NCBI RefSeq assembly: GCF_014297465.1
Contig: NZ_JACORT010000010.1
Coordinates: 62,001 to 126,000 of the forward strand
Direction: 5' to 3'
Length of the DNA stretch: 64,000 nucleotides
Origin: Ramlibacter cellulosilyticus
GTDB lineage: Bacteria; Pseudomonadota; Gammaproteobacteria; Burkholderiales; Burkholderiaceae_C
The notes under the pieces were generated by a model. That model had not been told where the DNA came from. It did no database searches and saw only the letters and a program-made list of their open reading frames with translations. Shown here piece by piece: positions 54,282 to 63,388 of the stretch (its first letter is position 1; every line of letters begins with the position of its first letter). A program made the translations under genes and the position numbers.

Positions 54282-55631
54282 CTAGGGACGATTCTGCGCG
54301 CCGGGCGGCAGCACCCGCAGATCAACCTCGCCGTCGGCAAGGGCGGCGCGCACGTGCTGGCCCGCATGGGCCTGCGCCGCGCTGGTGACGGGGTGTCCCG
54401 ATGCGGCGTCGGTGAGCAGCGCGTAGCCGCGCTGCAGCACGAGCCGCGGATCGAGCAGCTGCAGGCGCATCTCCAGGCGTTCGCAGCGCTGGCCCGCGCG
54501 CTCCAGGCGCGCCGTCGTGCCGGTGCGCAGGCGCTCGCGCGCGGCGCGCAGCTCGTCCTGTGCGCGGCGGGTGCGCGCGGCCAGTGCGAAGCGCAGGCGC
54601 TGGGCCTGCCGCTCGATGCGCAGGTGCTGCTGGGCCGTGCGCGACGAAGGCCGGCCGAGGTGCGCCGCAGCCTGGTCCAGGCGCTGGCTCGCGCGGTCCA
54701 GGCGCCGCAGCGCGGCTTCCTGCAGGCGCTCGTGCATCATGCCCAGCGCCGAAAGCCAGGTCTCCAGCGGCTGGGCCGCGAGTTCCGCGGCAGCCGTGGG
54801 CGTCGGTGCGCGCAGGTCCGCGCAAAAGTCCGCGATGGTGAAGTCCGTCTCGTGGCCGACGCCGCTCACCAGGGGCACCGGGCTCGCCACGATCGTGCGC
54901 GCGAGCTGCTCGTCGTTGAATGCCCAGAGGTCCTCGATGGAGCCGCCGCCGCGCACCAGCAGGATCACGTCGATCGTGCCGCGTTCGGCGAGCCGGTACA
55001 GCGACTGCAGGCTCGCGACGAGTTCACCGGCGGCCTGGCCGCCCTGCACGGACGAGGGGGCGAGCACCACGGGCACGTGCGGCGCGCGGCGGCGCAGGCA
55101 GGTCACCACGTCGTGCAGCGCCGCGGCACCGAGGGAGGTGACGATGCCGATCCCTTTCGGCAGCAGCGGCAGGTCGCGCTTGCGCGCACCGTCGAACAGC
55201 CCTTCGGCTTCGAGCTTCGCCTTGAGGCGGAGGAACTGCTCGAACAGCGCGCCCTGCCCCGCGCGCCGCATGCTCTCGACGACCAGCTGCAGGTCGCCGC
55301 GCGGCTCGTACACGCCGAGCCGGCCCGTGACTTCCACGAGCTCGCCGTCGCGCGGCACGAATTCCAGCAGGCTCGCGGAGCGGCGGAACATGGCGCAGCG
55401 CACCTGTCCCTGCGCGTCCTTGAGCGCGAAGTAGCAATGCCCGCTGGCGGCGCGCGAGAAGCCGGAGATCTCGCCGCGCACGGCCACGGGGTTGAAGCGG
55501 GCCTCGAGCGCGTCGGCCACGGCGCGGCAGAGCGCGCCCACGGCCCAGATGCGGCGCGTGCCCGCAGCGGGTGCACCGTCCGTCAACAAACCAGCGGTCC
55601 CTCCGGGTAAACCCCATGGAAATCCATCCAC
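54282..55631 (-). CDS. xseA: Exodeoxyribonuclease VII large subunit
   Basis: 449 residues. XseA with XseB degrades single-stranded DNA. N-terminal OB fold ([35 protein letters not shown]), then the catalytic domain [74 protein letters not shown], and a long coiled-coil C-terminus. ATG 55631 is assumed; the first 25 residues are variable and a TTG further in is possible. XseB is not in the window. Confidence 0.94.
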   Translation of the reverse strand: MDGFPWGLPGGTAGLLTDGAPAAGTRRIWAVGALCRAVADALEARFNPVAVRGEISGFSRAASGHCYFALKDAQGQVRCAMFRRSASLLEFVPRDGELVEVTGRLGVYEPRGDLQLVVESMRRAGQGALFEQFLRLKAKLEAEGLFDGARKRDLPLLPKGIGIVTSLGAAALHDVVTCLRRRAPHVPVVLAPSSVQGGQAAGELVASLQSLYRLAERGTIDVILLVRGGGSIEDLWAFNDEQLARTIVASPVPLVSGVGHETDFTIADFCADLRAPTPTAAAELAAQPLETWLSALGMMHERLQEAALRRLDRASQRLDQAAAHLGRPSSRTAQQHLRIERQAQRLRFALAARTRRAQDELRAARERLRTGTTARLERAGQRCERLEMRLQLLDPRLVLQRGYALLTDAASGHPVTSAAQAHAGQHVRAALADGEVDLRVLPPGAQNRP

Positions 55632-55798
55632 AGAGCTTGGAATGCAGGGCTGCGCGCGACGACGACCGTGGGGATGCTGATTTTTCCGAGCAAGCCCTTG
55701 ATTTCAAACGGTTTTTTCCTGCTCATTTCGTCATCGTTCTGTCACGGTGAAGCGTGGGTGCGGCCCGGCGGCCTGGGGAGGGGGGTTTCTCAACAAAG

Positions 55799-55807
55799 TT
55801 ATCCACA
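55799..55807 (+). promoter_or_regulatory. Perfect DnaA box TTATCCACA
   Basis: Consensus DnaA box in the 329-bp space between xseA and the divergent exbB-type gene. It stands alone, so it is not an origin by itself; DnaA may regulate one of the neighbours. Confidence 0.5.
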
Positions 55808-55823
55808 ACTTTTGTGAGTGTCG

Positions 55824-55871
55824 TCCTACGGCCACGGCATTGCGTCCTACGCGCGCGGGGACGAATCCTAC
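55824..55871 (+). promoter_or_regulatory. Three TCCTAC boxes at exact 21-bp spacing upstream of exbB
   Basis: TCCTAC occurs at 55824-55829, 55845-55850 and 55866-55871. The first two are CGTCCTACG. The 21-bp step is two helical turns, so all boxes face the same side. The third overlaps the -35 position of a CATAAT hexamer (55887-55892). Confidence 0.55.
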
Positions 55872-55886
55872 AGTGGCGGCGTCCCT

Positions 55887-55892
55887 CATAAT
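55887..55892 (+). promoter_or_regulatory. Possible -10 (CATAAT) of the exbB operon
   Basis: CATAAT, 69 bp before the TTG start of the exbB-type gene and 15 bp downstream of the last TCCTAC box. Confidence 0.4.
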
Positions 55893-55960
55893 CCGCCGCA
55901 CGCGACGCGCGAAAAACGCGTGCTTGCAGCAGTAAAGAGACCCCGGCGGAGGACCCCCGT

Positions 55961-56590
55961 TTGCTTTCGATCATACAAGCCGCAGGCTGGCCGATCTGGC
56001 CGCTGGTAGCCTGCTCCATCCTCGCTCTCGCCCTCATCATCGAACGGTTCATCAGCCTCAAGGCCGGCAAGATCGCCCCGCCCCGGCTGCTCGACGAAGC
56101 GCTGGCCGTGTCCCGCACTTCGGTGCCCGCGCCCGACGTGGTGCGGCAGCTCGAGCAGAACTCCGCCCTCGGCGAAGTTCTGGCGAGCGGCTTCCGCGCC
56201 CTGAACTCGGACCCGCGCTGCACCGAGGCCGACCTGCGGGCCAACATGGAGAACACGGGCCGGGCCGTGGCGCACCGCCTGGAGCGCTACCTGAACGCCC
56301 TGGCGACGATCGCCTCGGCCGCGCCGCTGCTGGGCCTGCTGGGCACCGTCATCGGCATGATCGAGATCTTCGGCTCCCAGAGCCCGGGCGCCGCCACCGG
56401 CGGCAACCCGGCGCAGCTGGCGCACGGCATCTCGGTGGCGCTCTACAACACGGCCTTCGGCCTGATCGTCGCCATCCCCGCACTGATCTTCTGGCGCTAC
56501 TTCCGCGGCCGGGTCGACGAGTACCTGCTCACGCTCGAACTCGCCGCCGAACGCTTCGCGCGCCACCTGAACCACCTGCGCCGCGCCTGA
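55961..56590 (+). CDS. exbB: ExbB/TolQ/MotA-family proton-channel protein
   Basis: 209 residues, with a TTG start at 55961 preceded by GGAGGA. Three transmembrane helices (residues about 11-28, 110-135 and 155-175) and the MotA/TolQ/ExbB motif LATIASAAPLLGLLGTVIGMIEIF, plus NTAFGLIVAIPALI. With the ExbD-type partner it uses proton flow to energise TonB-dependent or similar outer-membrane transport. In Comamonadaceae this pair commonly precedes lpxK, as here. Confidence 0.92.
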   Translation: MLSIIQAAGWPIWPLVACSILALALIIERFISLKAGKIAPPRLLDEALAVSRTSVPAPDVVRQLEQNSALGEVLASGFRALNSDPRCTEADLRANMENTGRAVAHRLERYLNALATIASAAPLLGLLGTVIGMIEIFGSQSPGAATGGNPAQLAHGISVALYNTAFGLIVAIPALIFWRYFRGRVDEYLLTLELAAERFARHLNHLRRA

Positions 56591-56594
56591 ACGC

Positions 56595-57020
56595 ATGAAC
56601 TTCCGTCCCCGCGCCAAGGACGAACCGGAGATCAACCTGATCCCGTTCATCGACGTGCTGCTGGTCGTGCTGATCTTCCTGATGCTCACCACGACCTACA
56701 GCAAGTTCACCGAGATGCAGCTGAAGCTGCCGGTGGCCGACACCGAGGCGCAGCGTGACTACCCCCGGGAGGTCATCGTCGCCGTGTCGGCCGACGGCCG
56801 CTACATGGTGAACAAGGTGGCCGTGGACGGCCGCAGCGCGGACACCCTCGCCCCGTCGCTGGCCGATGCCGCCAAGGCCGGCAAGGACTCCGTGGTCATC
56901 ATCAGCGCGGATGCGACCGCCCCGCACCAGTCCGTGATCACCGTGATGGAAGCGGCACGGCGCGTCGGCCTGTCGCAGATCACCTTCGCCACGCAGTCCT
57001 CGGCGGCGGCCGGCAAGTGA
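56595..57020 (+). CDS. exbD: ExbD/TolR-family protein
   Basis: 141 residues. One transmembrane helix near the N-terminus (INLIPFIDVLLVVLIFLMLTTTY) with the conserved Asp in FIDVLLV that carries protons. A periplasmic domain follows. It starts 4 nt after exbB and overlaps lpxK by 4 bp (GTGA). Confidence 0.93.
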   Translation: MNFRPRAKDEPEINLIPFIDVLLVVLIFLMLTTTYSKFTEMQLKLPVADTEAQRDYPREVIVAVSADGRYMVNKVAVDGRSADTLAPSLADAAKAGKDSVVIISADATAPHQSVITVMEAARRVGLSQITFATQSSAAAGK

Positions 57021-57967
57021 GCGCGCTGCAGCGCGCGTGGCTGCGCCGCGGCGCGGTCGCGTGCCTGCTGTATCCCCTCTCCCTCCTGTACGGCGCGCTG
57101 GTCGCGCTGGATCGCAAGCGGCGCCGGCCCGAGCGCCTGCCCGTGCCGGTGGTCGTCGTCGGCAACGTCGTGGCGGGCGGTGCAGGCAAGACACCCGTGG
57201 TGCTCGCCGTGCTGGACCACCTGCGGCAGCGCGGGATCCCCGCGGGCGTGGTCTCGCGCGGCTACGGGCGCGAGGGCGACGCCTGCATCGAGGTGCAGCC
57301 GGACGACCCGGCATCGCGCACGGGCGACGAGCCGCTGCTGCTGCGCCGGCGTTCCGGCGTCCCCGTTTTCGTGGCGCCTCGCCGCGCCGATGCGGGCCGC
57401 GCGCTGCTGCAGTCGTATCCCGCGACGCGCGTCATCGTGAGCGACGATGGCCTGCAGCACCATGCGCTCGCCCGGGACGTGGAGGTCTGCGTGTTCGACG
57501 GGCGCGGCGTGGGCAACGGCTGGCTGCTGCCGGCGGGCCCCTTGCGCGAACCGTGGCCGCGGCGCGTGGACCTCGTGCTCGCGCACGGGCAACCGCCCGG
57601 GGTCGACGCCACGCCCATGCAGCGCGCGCTCGCGCCCTTCGCCGTGCGCGCCGACGGCACGCGCAAGCCGCTGGCGGAACTGCGGGGCGTTCCCGCGCAG
57701 GCACTGGCCGGCATCGCCAACCCCGAGGTCTTCTTCGGGATGCTGCGCGACGGCGGCCTCACGCTCGCGGCGACGCACGCCCTGCCCGACCACCACGACT
57801 TCGCCGACGCGCAGCGCTTCGCCGCGGACGCGACGCTCGTGTGCACGGAGAAGGACGCGGTCAAGCTCTGGCGCGTGCGCCCCGATGCCTGGGCCGTGCC
57901 GCTGCAGGTAGAGATTCCCGCCGCCTTCTGGCAGGCCTTCGATGCGCTGCTGGACGCGCGGCTATGA
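57017..57967 (+). CDS. lpxK: Tetraacyldisaccharide 4'-kinase LpxK
   Basis: 316 residues, GTG start overlapping the exbD stop. LpxK phosphorylates the lipid A precursor at the inner membrane. N-terminal hydrophobic helix ([15 protein letters not shown]), P-loop [14 protein letters not shown], then [14 protein letters not shown] and a late [11 protein letters not shown]. It begins a block of lipopolysaccharide and nucleotide genes. Confidence 0.95.
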   Translation: MSALQRAWLRRGAVACLLYPLSLLYGALVALDRKRRRPERLPVPVVVVGNVVAGGAGKTPVVLAVLDHLRQRGIPAGVVSRGYGREGDACIEVQPDDPASRTGDEPLLLRRRSGVPVFVAPRRADAGRALLQSYPATRVIVSDDGLQHHALARDVEVCVFDGRGVGNGWLLPAGPLREPWPRRVDLVLAHGQPPGVDATPMQRALAPFAVRADGTRKPLAELRGVPAQALAGIANPEVFFGMLRDGGLTLAATHALPDHHDFADAQRFAADATLVCTEKDAVKLWRVRPDAWAVPLQVEIPAAFWQAFDALLDARL

Positions 57968-57968
57968 T
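57963..57968 (+). promoter_or_regulatory. Candidate -10 (TATGAT) before the Trm112 gene
   Basis: TATGAT spans the lpxK stop and ends 6 nt before the ATG at 57975; no Shine-Dalgarno sequence. A leaderless internal transcript is possible. Confidence 0.4.
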
Positions 57969-57974
57969 CGCGCC

Positions 57975-58181
57975 ATGGATCCCCGCCTCCTCGAGCTGCT
58001 GGTGTGCCCCGTGACCAAGGGGCCGCTCGACTACGACCGCGAGCGCCAGGAACTGCTGTCGCGCAGCGCGCGCCTCGCCTATCCCATCCGCGACGGCATC
58101 CCCGTCCTGCTGGAAGAGGAAGCCCGCACGCTCTCCGACGACGAACTCGAGCGCCTGCCCGCGCGCACCCCGCTCGTCTAG
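57975..58181 (+). CDS. Trm112 family protein
   Basis: 68 residues (YcaR/UPF0434 type). [21 protein letters not shown], then [20 protein letters not shown]. Trm112 proteins are small zinc-ribbon or degenerate zinc-ribbon partners of methyltransferases; here only one Cys of the usual set remains (CP in LVCPVTKG). It is embedded between lpxK and kdsB, its usual place. The start is ATG 57975 for the match to the conserved N-terminus. Confidence 0.92.
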   Translation: MDPRLLELLVCPVTKGPLDYDRERQELLSRSARLAYPIRDGIPVLLEEEARTLSDDELERLPARTPLV

Positions 58182-58185
58182 CGCG

Positions 58186-58947
58186 ATGCGCTTCACCGTG
58201 CTGATCCCGGCGCGGCTGGCGTCCACGCGCCTGCCCGACAAGCCGCTCGCCGACATCGCGGGCCTGCCCATGGTCGTGCGCGTGGCGCAGCGCGCCGAGC
58301 AGTCCGGCGCCGCGCAGGTCGTCGTCGCCGCCGACAGTTCGCGCGTGGCCGATGCCTGCAGCGCCCACGGCGTGCGCGCGGTGCTCACGCGCGCCGACCA
58401 TCCTTCCGGCAGCGACCGCCTCGCCGAAGCGTGCGAGCTGCTCGGGCTGGAGCAGGACGACGTGGTCGTCAACGTGCAGGGCGACGAGCCCTTGATCGAC
58501 CCCGCGCTGATCGACGCGGTGGCGCAATTGCTCGAGCAGCGGCCGCAAGCCAGCATGAGCACGGCGGCGCACGCGATTGGCAGCGTCGACGAGTTCCGCA
58601 ACCCGAACGTCGTGAAGGTGGTCCTGCAGGCCGACGGCCTGGCCATGTACTTCAGCCGCGCGCCCATTCCGTGGTGGCGCGACGGCTTCGCGAACGGCAT
58701 CGCCGCCCTGCCCGCGCCCGCGCCGCTGCGGCACGTCGGCATCTACGGCTATCGCGCGGGCTTCCTGCGCGCATTCCCGAAGATGCCGCAGGCGCCGGTG
58801 GAAACCTGCGAGGCCCTGGAGCAGATGCGCGCGCTGTGGCACGGCCACCGGATCGCGGTGCACGTGACCGATGCGGCGCCCGGCCCCGGCGTCGACACGC
58901 CCGAGGACCTGGAGCGCGTCCGGCGCCATTTTTCCGCCCTGGGCTGA
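58186..58947 (+). CDS. kdsB: 3-deoxy-manno-octulosonate cytidylyltransferase KdsB
   Basis: 253 residues. KdsB makes CMP-Kdo for lipopolysaccharide inner core. Motifs: [17 protein letters not shown] (nucleotide loop), [33 protein letters not shown], and a C-terminal [18 protein letters not shown]. It starts 4 nt after the Trm112 gene. Confidence 0.95.
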   Translation: MRFTVLIPARLASTRLPDKPLADIAGLPMVVRVAQRAEQSGAAQVVVAADSSRVADACSAHGVRAVLTRADHPSGSDRLAEACELLGLEQDDVVVNVQGDEPLIDPALIDAVAQLLEQRPQASMSTAAHAIGSVDEFRNPNVVKVVLQADGLAMYFSRAPIPWWRDGFANGIAALPAPAPLRHVGIYGYRAGFLRAFPKMPQAPVETCEALEQMRALWHGHRIAVHVTDAAPGPGVDTPEDLERVRRHFSALG

Positions 58948-59739
<792 letters not shown>

Positions 59740-60207
59740 TCACGAAGCCGGGCTGGACCGCAGCCCGTACGCCCTGCCGTCCACGTAGAGGTATTCCGCC
59801 CGGACGACGGGCTCCTTCTCCCCCTGCAGCGTGTACCCCAGCACGCCCACCGTCGCGCCCACCTTCACGGGCGCGACGCGCCATGCGTCCAGGCGCGTGA
59901 GCGGCGCGAGCTCGATGGTCCAGCGGCGGTCCTTGCGCGCGGGCGCCACGGCGCGACCCAGCAGCACGCGGCCGTCGACGGGCGCGGCTTGCGCCGGCAC
60001 CTCGCGCGAAGCCACGTCCGCCGGGAGGCGGTAGTCGGGGGGCAGTTCCAGTTCCAGCTCCGCGTGCGGGTTCTGCCAGCGCACGGCGACCACGCGGCCC
60101 TGCACGAAGACGGGGCGGTCCTGGTCGAAGCTGCTCCAGCCATGGTGGGCGCGGGCAGCGAGCGGGGCGGCCAGCGTGGCCAGCAGCAGGGTACGGCGGG
60201 TCGTCAT
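59740..60207 (-). CDS. DUF6152-like periplasmic protein
   Basis: 155 residues with a Tat-type signal sequence (TTRRTLLLATLAAPLAARA) that leads into HHGWSSFDQDRPVFVQG. That HHGWxxFD start and the strand VVxVxWxNPHAELELELP are the pattern of DUF6152 proteins, thought to be periplasmic beta proteins. It shares the operon with a small membrane protein and asparaginase. The ends of adk and this gene meet head to head with no spacing. Confidence 0.78.
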   Translation of the reverse strand: MTTRRTLLLATLAAPLAARAHHGWSSFDQDRPVFVQGRVVAVRWQNPHAELELELPPDYRLPADVASREVPAQAAPVDGRVLLGRAVAPARKDRRWTIELAPLTRLDAWRVAPVKVGATVGVLGYTLQGEKEPVVRAEYLYVDGRAYGLRSSPAS

Positions 60208-60218
60208 CGTTGCTCCTT

Positions 60219-60638
60219 CTAGCGGTAGGCGATCCAGCGGCCGCAGGCGAGCACGGCCAGCCAGGTCAGGGTGGACAGCACGAGTTGCGCGCGCGCGGCT
60301 GCGTCGCAGCGCGCGAGCGAGTTGCGTCCGTGGAACCAGAGCGCATTGCATCCTGCCACGAGGATCAACAGCATCTTCAGGGTGAAGGCGCGGTTGGCGA
60401 GCAGCTCGGCCGGCTGGCTCGCGAACATCAGCAGGCCGCTGCCGGCCGCGAGCGCGAAGCCGCTCACCGCGATCGTCAAGGCGAGGCGCGCGAGCGGCAG
60501 CACCGGCAGCGCGGCGCCGCGGCCGAAGACGCGCAGCTCCAGCAGCACGAGGTTGCCCAGCAGCAGCGCGATGCCGAAGATGTGCACCATCTCCAGCACC
60601 GGGTAAGCCCACGGGTGCGACTGCAGGCCCGCGAACAT
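60219..60638 (-). CDS. Small four-helix membrane protein (DUF6644-like)
   Basis: 139 residues with four hydrophobic helices (VLEMVHIFGIALLLGNLVLLEL, LALTIAVSGFALAAGSGLLMF, FTLKMLLILVAGCNALWF, LVLSTLTWLAVLACG). It has His residues in helix one (MVHIFG) and a conserved-looking NALWFHGRNS segment, so it may bind haem or copper. This layout pairs it with DUF6152 proteins. Start ATG overlaps the asparaginase stop as TGATG. Confidence 0.72.
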   Translation of the reverse strand: MFAGLQSHPWAYPVLEMVHIFGIALLLGNLVLLELRVFGRGAALPVLPLARLALTIAVSGFALAAGSGLLMFASQPAELLANRAFTLKMLLILVAGCNALWFHGRNSLARCDAAARAQLVLSTLTWLAVLACGRWIAYR

Positions 60639-61567
60639 CAGGCCATCAGCTCCAGCATGAGCGCGATGCGCGCCTTCACCGGCGAGAGCCCTTCCGCCGC
60701 GGGCAGGCGGCTCCCCGCATGCGGCAGGATGCGCCCGAGCGGACAGCGCGTGGCGCGCCGCACCGCGATGCCGCTGGCCTGGGCGCGCAGCAGCGCTTCT
60801 TCCAGCGCGTGGTGGACGGTGCCGTTGCCGGTGGTCGCGACGACGAGGCCGGCGACGCCGTCCTGCACCAGCGCGTCGACGACGGCGCTCCCGGCGCCGG
60901 CGTGGCTCAGGACGATCTCCACGCGCGGCCAGGTCTCGGGCAACGCGGTCACCGCGCGCACCGGCTTGCCTTGCGGCCACGCCCGCAACATGCGCACGCG
61001 ACCTTCCTCGACGTAGCCCAGCGGGCCGGCGTCGCCCGACGCGAAGGCGTCCAGGCGGTACGGGTGCACCTTCTGCACGTCCGGGGCGCCGTGCAAGGTG
61101 CCCGCGAACACGACGCACACGCCCGAGGCCTGCGGCGAAGCGGCGACGGCGAGCGCATCCGCGAGGTTCTGCGGGCCGTCCGGCGCCGCGGAGGTGGCCG
61201 GGCGCATCGCGCCCGTCATCACGACGGCCTTATGCGGTGCCAGCACGGACTGCAGGAAGAACGCGGTCTCCTCCATCGTGTCGGTGCCGTGCGTCACCAC
61301 CACGCCGCCGACGTCGCCCTGGTCCAGCCAGTGCGCGCAGCGCTGCGCGAGCCTGCGCCAGATGGCGAAGTCCATGTCCTTGCTGTCGATGTTCGCGACC
61401 TGTTCCGCCACGAGTTCGACGCCTTCCGGGGCCACGACCCCCGAGAGCAGGTCCGCCACGCCGACCTCGCCGGCCTTGTAGCCGACGTTGTCCGCGGCCG
61501 ATGCGGCGCGGCCCGCGATGGTCCCGCCGGTACCCAGTACCACGATTCTTCGCTGCATCACTTGCAT
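60638..61567 (-). CDS. Type I/II-like L-asparaginase
   Basis: 309 residues. Asparaginase family: VLGTGGTIAG with the nucleophilic Thr, VVVTHGTDTMEETAFFL with Thr/Asp, and the SHAGAGSAVVDALV segment of the second half. It converts asparagine to aspartate and ammonia. There is no signal peptide, so it is a cytoplasmic enzyme. The start may be ATG 61567 or 61558. Its promoter overlaps two LexA boxes that lie directly upstream. Confidence 0.9.
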   Translation of the reverse strand: MQVMQRRIVVLGTGGTIAGRAASAADNVGYKAGEVGVADLLSGVVAPEGVELVAEQVANIDSKDMDFAIWRRLAQRCAHWLDQGDVGGVVVTHGTDTMEETAFFLQSVLAPHKAVVMTGAMRPATSAAPDGPQNLADALAVAASPQASGVCVVFAGTLHGAPDVQKVHPYRLDAFASGDAGPLGYVEEGRVRMLRAWPQGKPVRAVTALPETWPRVEIVLSHAGAGSAVVDALVQDGVAGLVVATTGNGTVHHALEEALLRAQASGIAVRRATRCPLGRILPHAGSRLPAAEGLSPVKARIALMLELMA

Positions 61568-61576
61568 TCCCGCCCA

Positions 61577-61596
61577 AACTGTTCAAAAATACAGAT
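61577..61596. promoter_or_regulatory. LexA box 1
   Basis: CTGT-N8-ACAG (61579-61594): CTGTTCAAAAATACAG. A near-perfect SOS operator between asparaginase and lexA. Confidence 0.75.
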
Positions 61597-61615
61597 ACTG
61601 GATAACAACACAGTA
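61596..61615. promoter_or_regulatory. LexA box 2
   Basis: TACTGGATAACAACACAGTA, with the outer bases TACTG/CAGTA of the 20-bp SOS consensus intact. It adjoins LexA box 1, so lexA is autoregulated by tandem operators. Confidence 0.75.
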
Positions 61616-61647
61616 ACCCTCTCGCGCAAGCGCCAGGAGCCGCGTTC

Positions 61648-62319
61648 ATGGACACACCGAAGCTGACGCCCCGCCAGCAGCAGATTCTGGACCTGATCCA
61701 GAGCGCCATCGCGCGCACCGGCGCCCCGCCCACGCGCGCCGAGATCGCCGCCGAGCTCGGGTTCAAGTCCGCCAACGCGGCGGAAGAACACCTGCAGGCC
61801 CTCGCGCGCAAGGGCGTGATCGAGCTCGTGAGCGGCACGTCGCGCGGCATCCGCCTGCAGGGCGAGACGCTGCGGGCGCTGCACGAGTCGCGCACCAAGC
61901 AGTTCCAGCTGCCGATGCAGAGTTTCGCGCAGCTGGCGCTGCCGCTGGTGGGCCGCGTCGCCGCCGGCTCGCCCATCCTCGCGCAGGAACACGTCGACCA
62001 GACCTACTACGTCGAGAGCGGGCTGTTCCAGCGCCGGCCCGACTACCTGCTGAAGGTGCGCGGCATGTCGATGCGCGACGCCGGCATCATGGACGGCGAC
62101 CTGCTCGCCGTGCAGTCCACGCGCGAAGCGAAGAACGGCCAGATCATCGTGGCGCGGCTGGGCGACGACGTCACCGTCAAGCGCTTCCGGCGCAACAAGC
62201 ACCTCATCGAGCTGCACGCGGAAAACCCGGACTATCCCACCATCGTCGTGGAACCGGGCGAGCCCTTCGAGGTGGAGGGCGTGGCCGTCGGCCTGATCCG
62301 CAACACCATGCTCATGTAA
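61648..62319 (+). CDS. lexA: SOS repressor LexA
   Basis: 223 residues. N-terminal winged helix ([34 protein letters not shown]), autocleavage site Ala106-Gly107 (RVAAGSP), catalytic Ser141 (GMSMRD) and Lys178 (VTVKRF). RecA-stimulated self-cleavage relieves repression of DNA repair genes. Two LexA boxes precede it, so it controls itself. It starts at ATG 61648 after GGAG-like CAGGAG. Confidence 0.97.
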   Translation: MDTPKLTPRQQQILDLIQSAIARTGAPPTRAEIAAELGFKSANAAEEHLQALARKGVIELVSGTSRGIRLQGETLRALHESRTKQFQLPMQSFAQLALPLVGRVAAGSPILAQEHVDQTYYVESGLFQRRPDYLLKVRGMSMRDAGIMDGDLLAVQSTREAKNGQIIVARLGDDVTVKRFRRNKHLIELHAENPDYPTIVVEPGEPFEVEGVAVGLIRNTMLM

Positions 62320-62348
62320 CCCCCGCGGCGTCCGCAGGTGGCAGGCGT

Positions 62349-62366
62349 ATGGCGAGGCATCGCCAT
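62349..62366. repeat. Inverted repeat between lexA and the next gene
   Basis: ATGGCGA (62349-62355) and TCGCCAT (62360-62366), 7 bp arms with a 4-nt loop. No T-run. It could be an operator or mRNA element. Confidence 0.3.
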
Positions 62367-62431
62367 CACCCTGCGGCCGCCGCATGTCCCAGTGAATCCT
62401 GCCTGTGTCTTTCCATCCAAGGAGTTGTCAC

Positions 62432-62776
62432 ATGGCAAACGCTTTCTTCCTCCCGCTGGCCAACCTCTTCGCGTCGCTGCAGGGCCTGGCTTCGTTCTTC
62501 GCCGGCCGGCCTGGCGCCACCGCGTACGTGCCGGAGCGCGCGCCCGTGCGCACGCCGGTGTGGCAAGGGCCCGTGCGCCAGCCGCCCGCGCGCCCGCAGC
62601 CGGCCAAGGCGCTGCGCATCGTGCGGGTGGTGGAGCCGTGCGCCTCGCGCGCCGTGGCGGGGCGCATGGTGATCTCCGGCCGCATGGCCGACGTCTGCGC
62701 GGAGCTCGACCGGCTCGCCGCCCTGGAAGCGGGCAACGACACGGGCACGCTCGCGCGGGCCGTGGGCTGGCGCTGA
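62432..62776 (+). CDS. Hypothetical protein downstream of lexA
   Basis: 114 residues with an excellent AAGGAG site. The N-terminal 30 residues are hydrophobic/aromatic (FFLPLANLFASLQGLASFFAG), the centre is Pro/Arg-rich (PERAPVRTPVWQGPVRQPPARPQP), and the C-terminal half (KALRIVRVVEPCASRAVAGRMVISGRMADVCAELDRLAALEAG) looks folded. I do not recognise it. Its position after lexA raises the question of SOS control. Confidence 0.65.
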   Translation: MANAFFLPLANLFASLQGLASFFAGRPGATAYVPERAPVRTPVWQGPVRQPPARPQPAKALRIVRVVEPCASRAVAGRMVISGRMADVCAELDRLAALEAGNDTGTLARAVGWR

Positions 62777-62777
62777 A

Positions 62778-63293
62778 TTACTTCTGCGCGCCCGCCAGGT
62801 AATCGGCCTTGCCCAGGTCCACGCCGTTGTGGCGCAGGATCGCGTACGCCGTCGTCACGTGGAAGAAGAAGTTCGGCAGCACCCAGGTGGTGAGGTAGGC
62901 CTGCGCCGTCATGGTGCGGGTCTTGTCGCGGCCGACCGGGAAGGTGACTTCCTTGTCCTCCGTGCCGTCCAGCTTGTCCGCCGGCACGGTCGCGAGGTAG
63001 TCCAGCGTCTTCTGGATGCGCGCCTTCAGCTCGGGGAAGGTCGCCTCGGTGTCGTCGAACCTGGGCGCCTCGACGCCGGAAATGCGGGCGACGCCCAGCT
63101 TGGCGGCGTCGCAGGCGATCAGGATCTGGCGCGTGAAGGGCAGCATGTCCGGCGCCAGGCGCGCGGTCGCCAGCACGGAGGCGTCGAACTTGCGCACCTG
63201 GGCGCTGGCCTCGCCCTTGTCGAGGATGTGGCTCAGGTTGCGCAGCATGTGCTGGAAGACGGGGACGCTGCCGGTGTACATGGAAAGGGCCAT
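62778..63293 (-). CDS. DUF1993 family protein
   Basis: 171 residues. The sequence LSMYTGSVPVFQHMLRNLSHILDKG with LPFTRQILIACDAAKLGVARISG and FFFHVTTAYAILRHNGVDLGKADYLAG is the DUF1993 pattern, a four-helix-bundle family of unknown function. The start is ATG 63293, chosen because homology starts at ALSMYTG. It is convergent with the previous gene, with stop codons almost touching. Confidence 0.88.
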   Translation of the reverse strand: MALSMYTGSVPVFQHMLRNLSHILDKGEASAQVRKFDASVLATARLAPDMLPFTRQILIACDAAKLGVARISGVEAPRFDDTEATFPELKARIQKTLDYLATVPADKLDGTEDKEVTFPVGRDKTRTMTAQAYLTTWVLPNFFFHVTTAYAILRHNGVDLGKADYLAGAQK

Positions 63294-63374
63294 TCGCGGG
63301 AACTCCTGGAAACGAAAAGGCCGCATCCTAGCGCCGCCGTGCGACGCCTGCCGCGGACAGCGCGGGACCCAAGG

Positions 63375-63380
63375 CACAAT
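63375..63380 (+). promoter_or_regulatory. Candidate -10 (CACAAT) before the dehydrogenase gene
   Basis: CACAAT ends 8 nt before ATG 63389; no Shine-Dalgarno sequence. Consistent with a leaderless transcript. Confidence 0.35.
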
Positions 63381-63388
63381 CGGGGGCA

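Noticed and set aside
55799..55807. Replication origin
   Set aside because: One DnaA box only, with no AT-rich region and no dnaA/dnaN/gidA neighbours.
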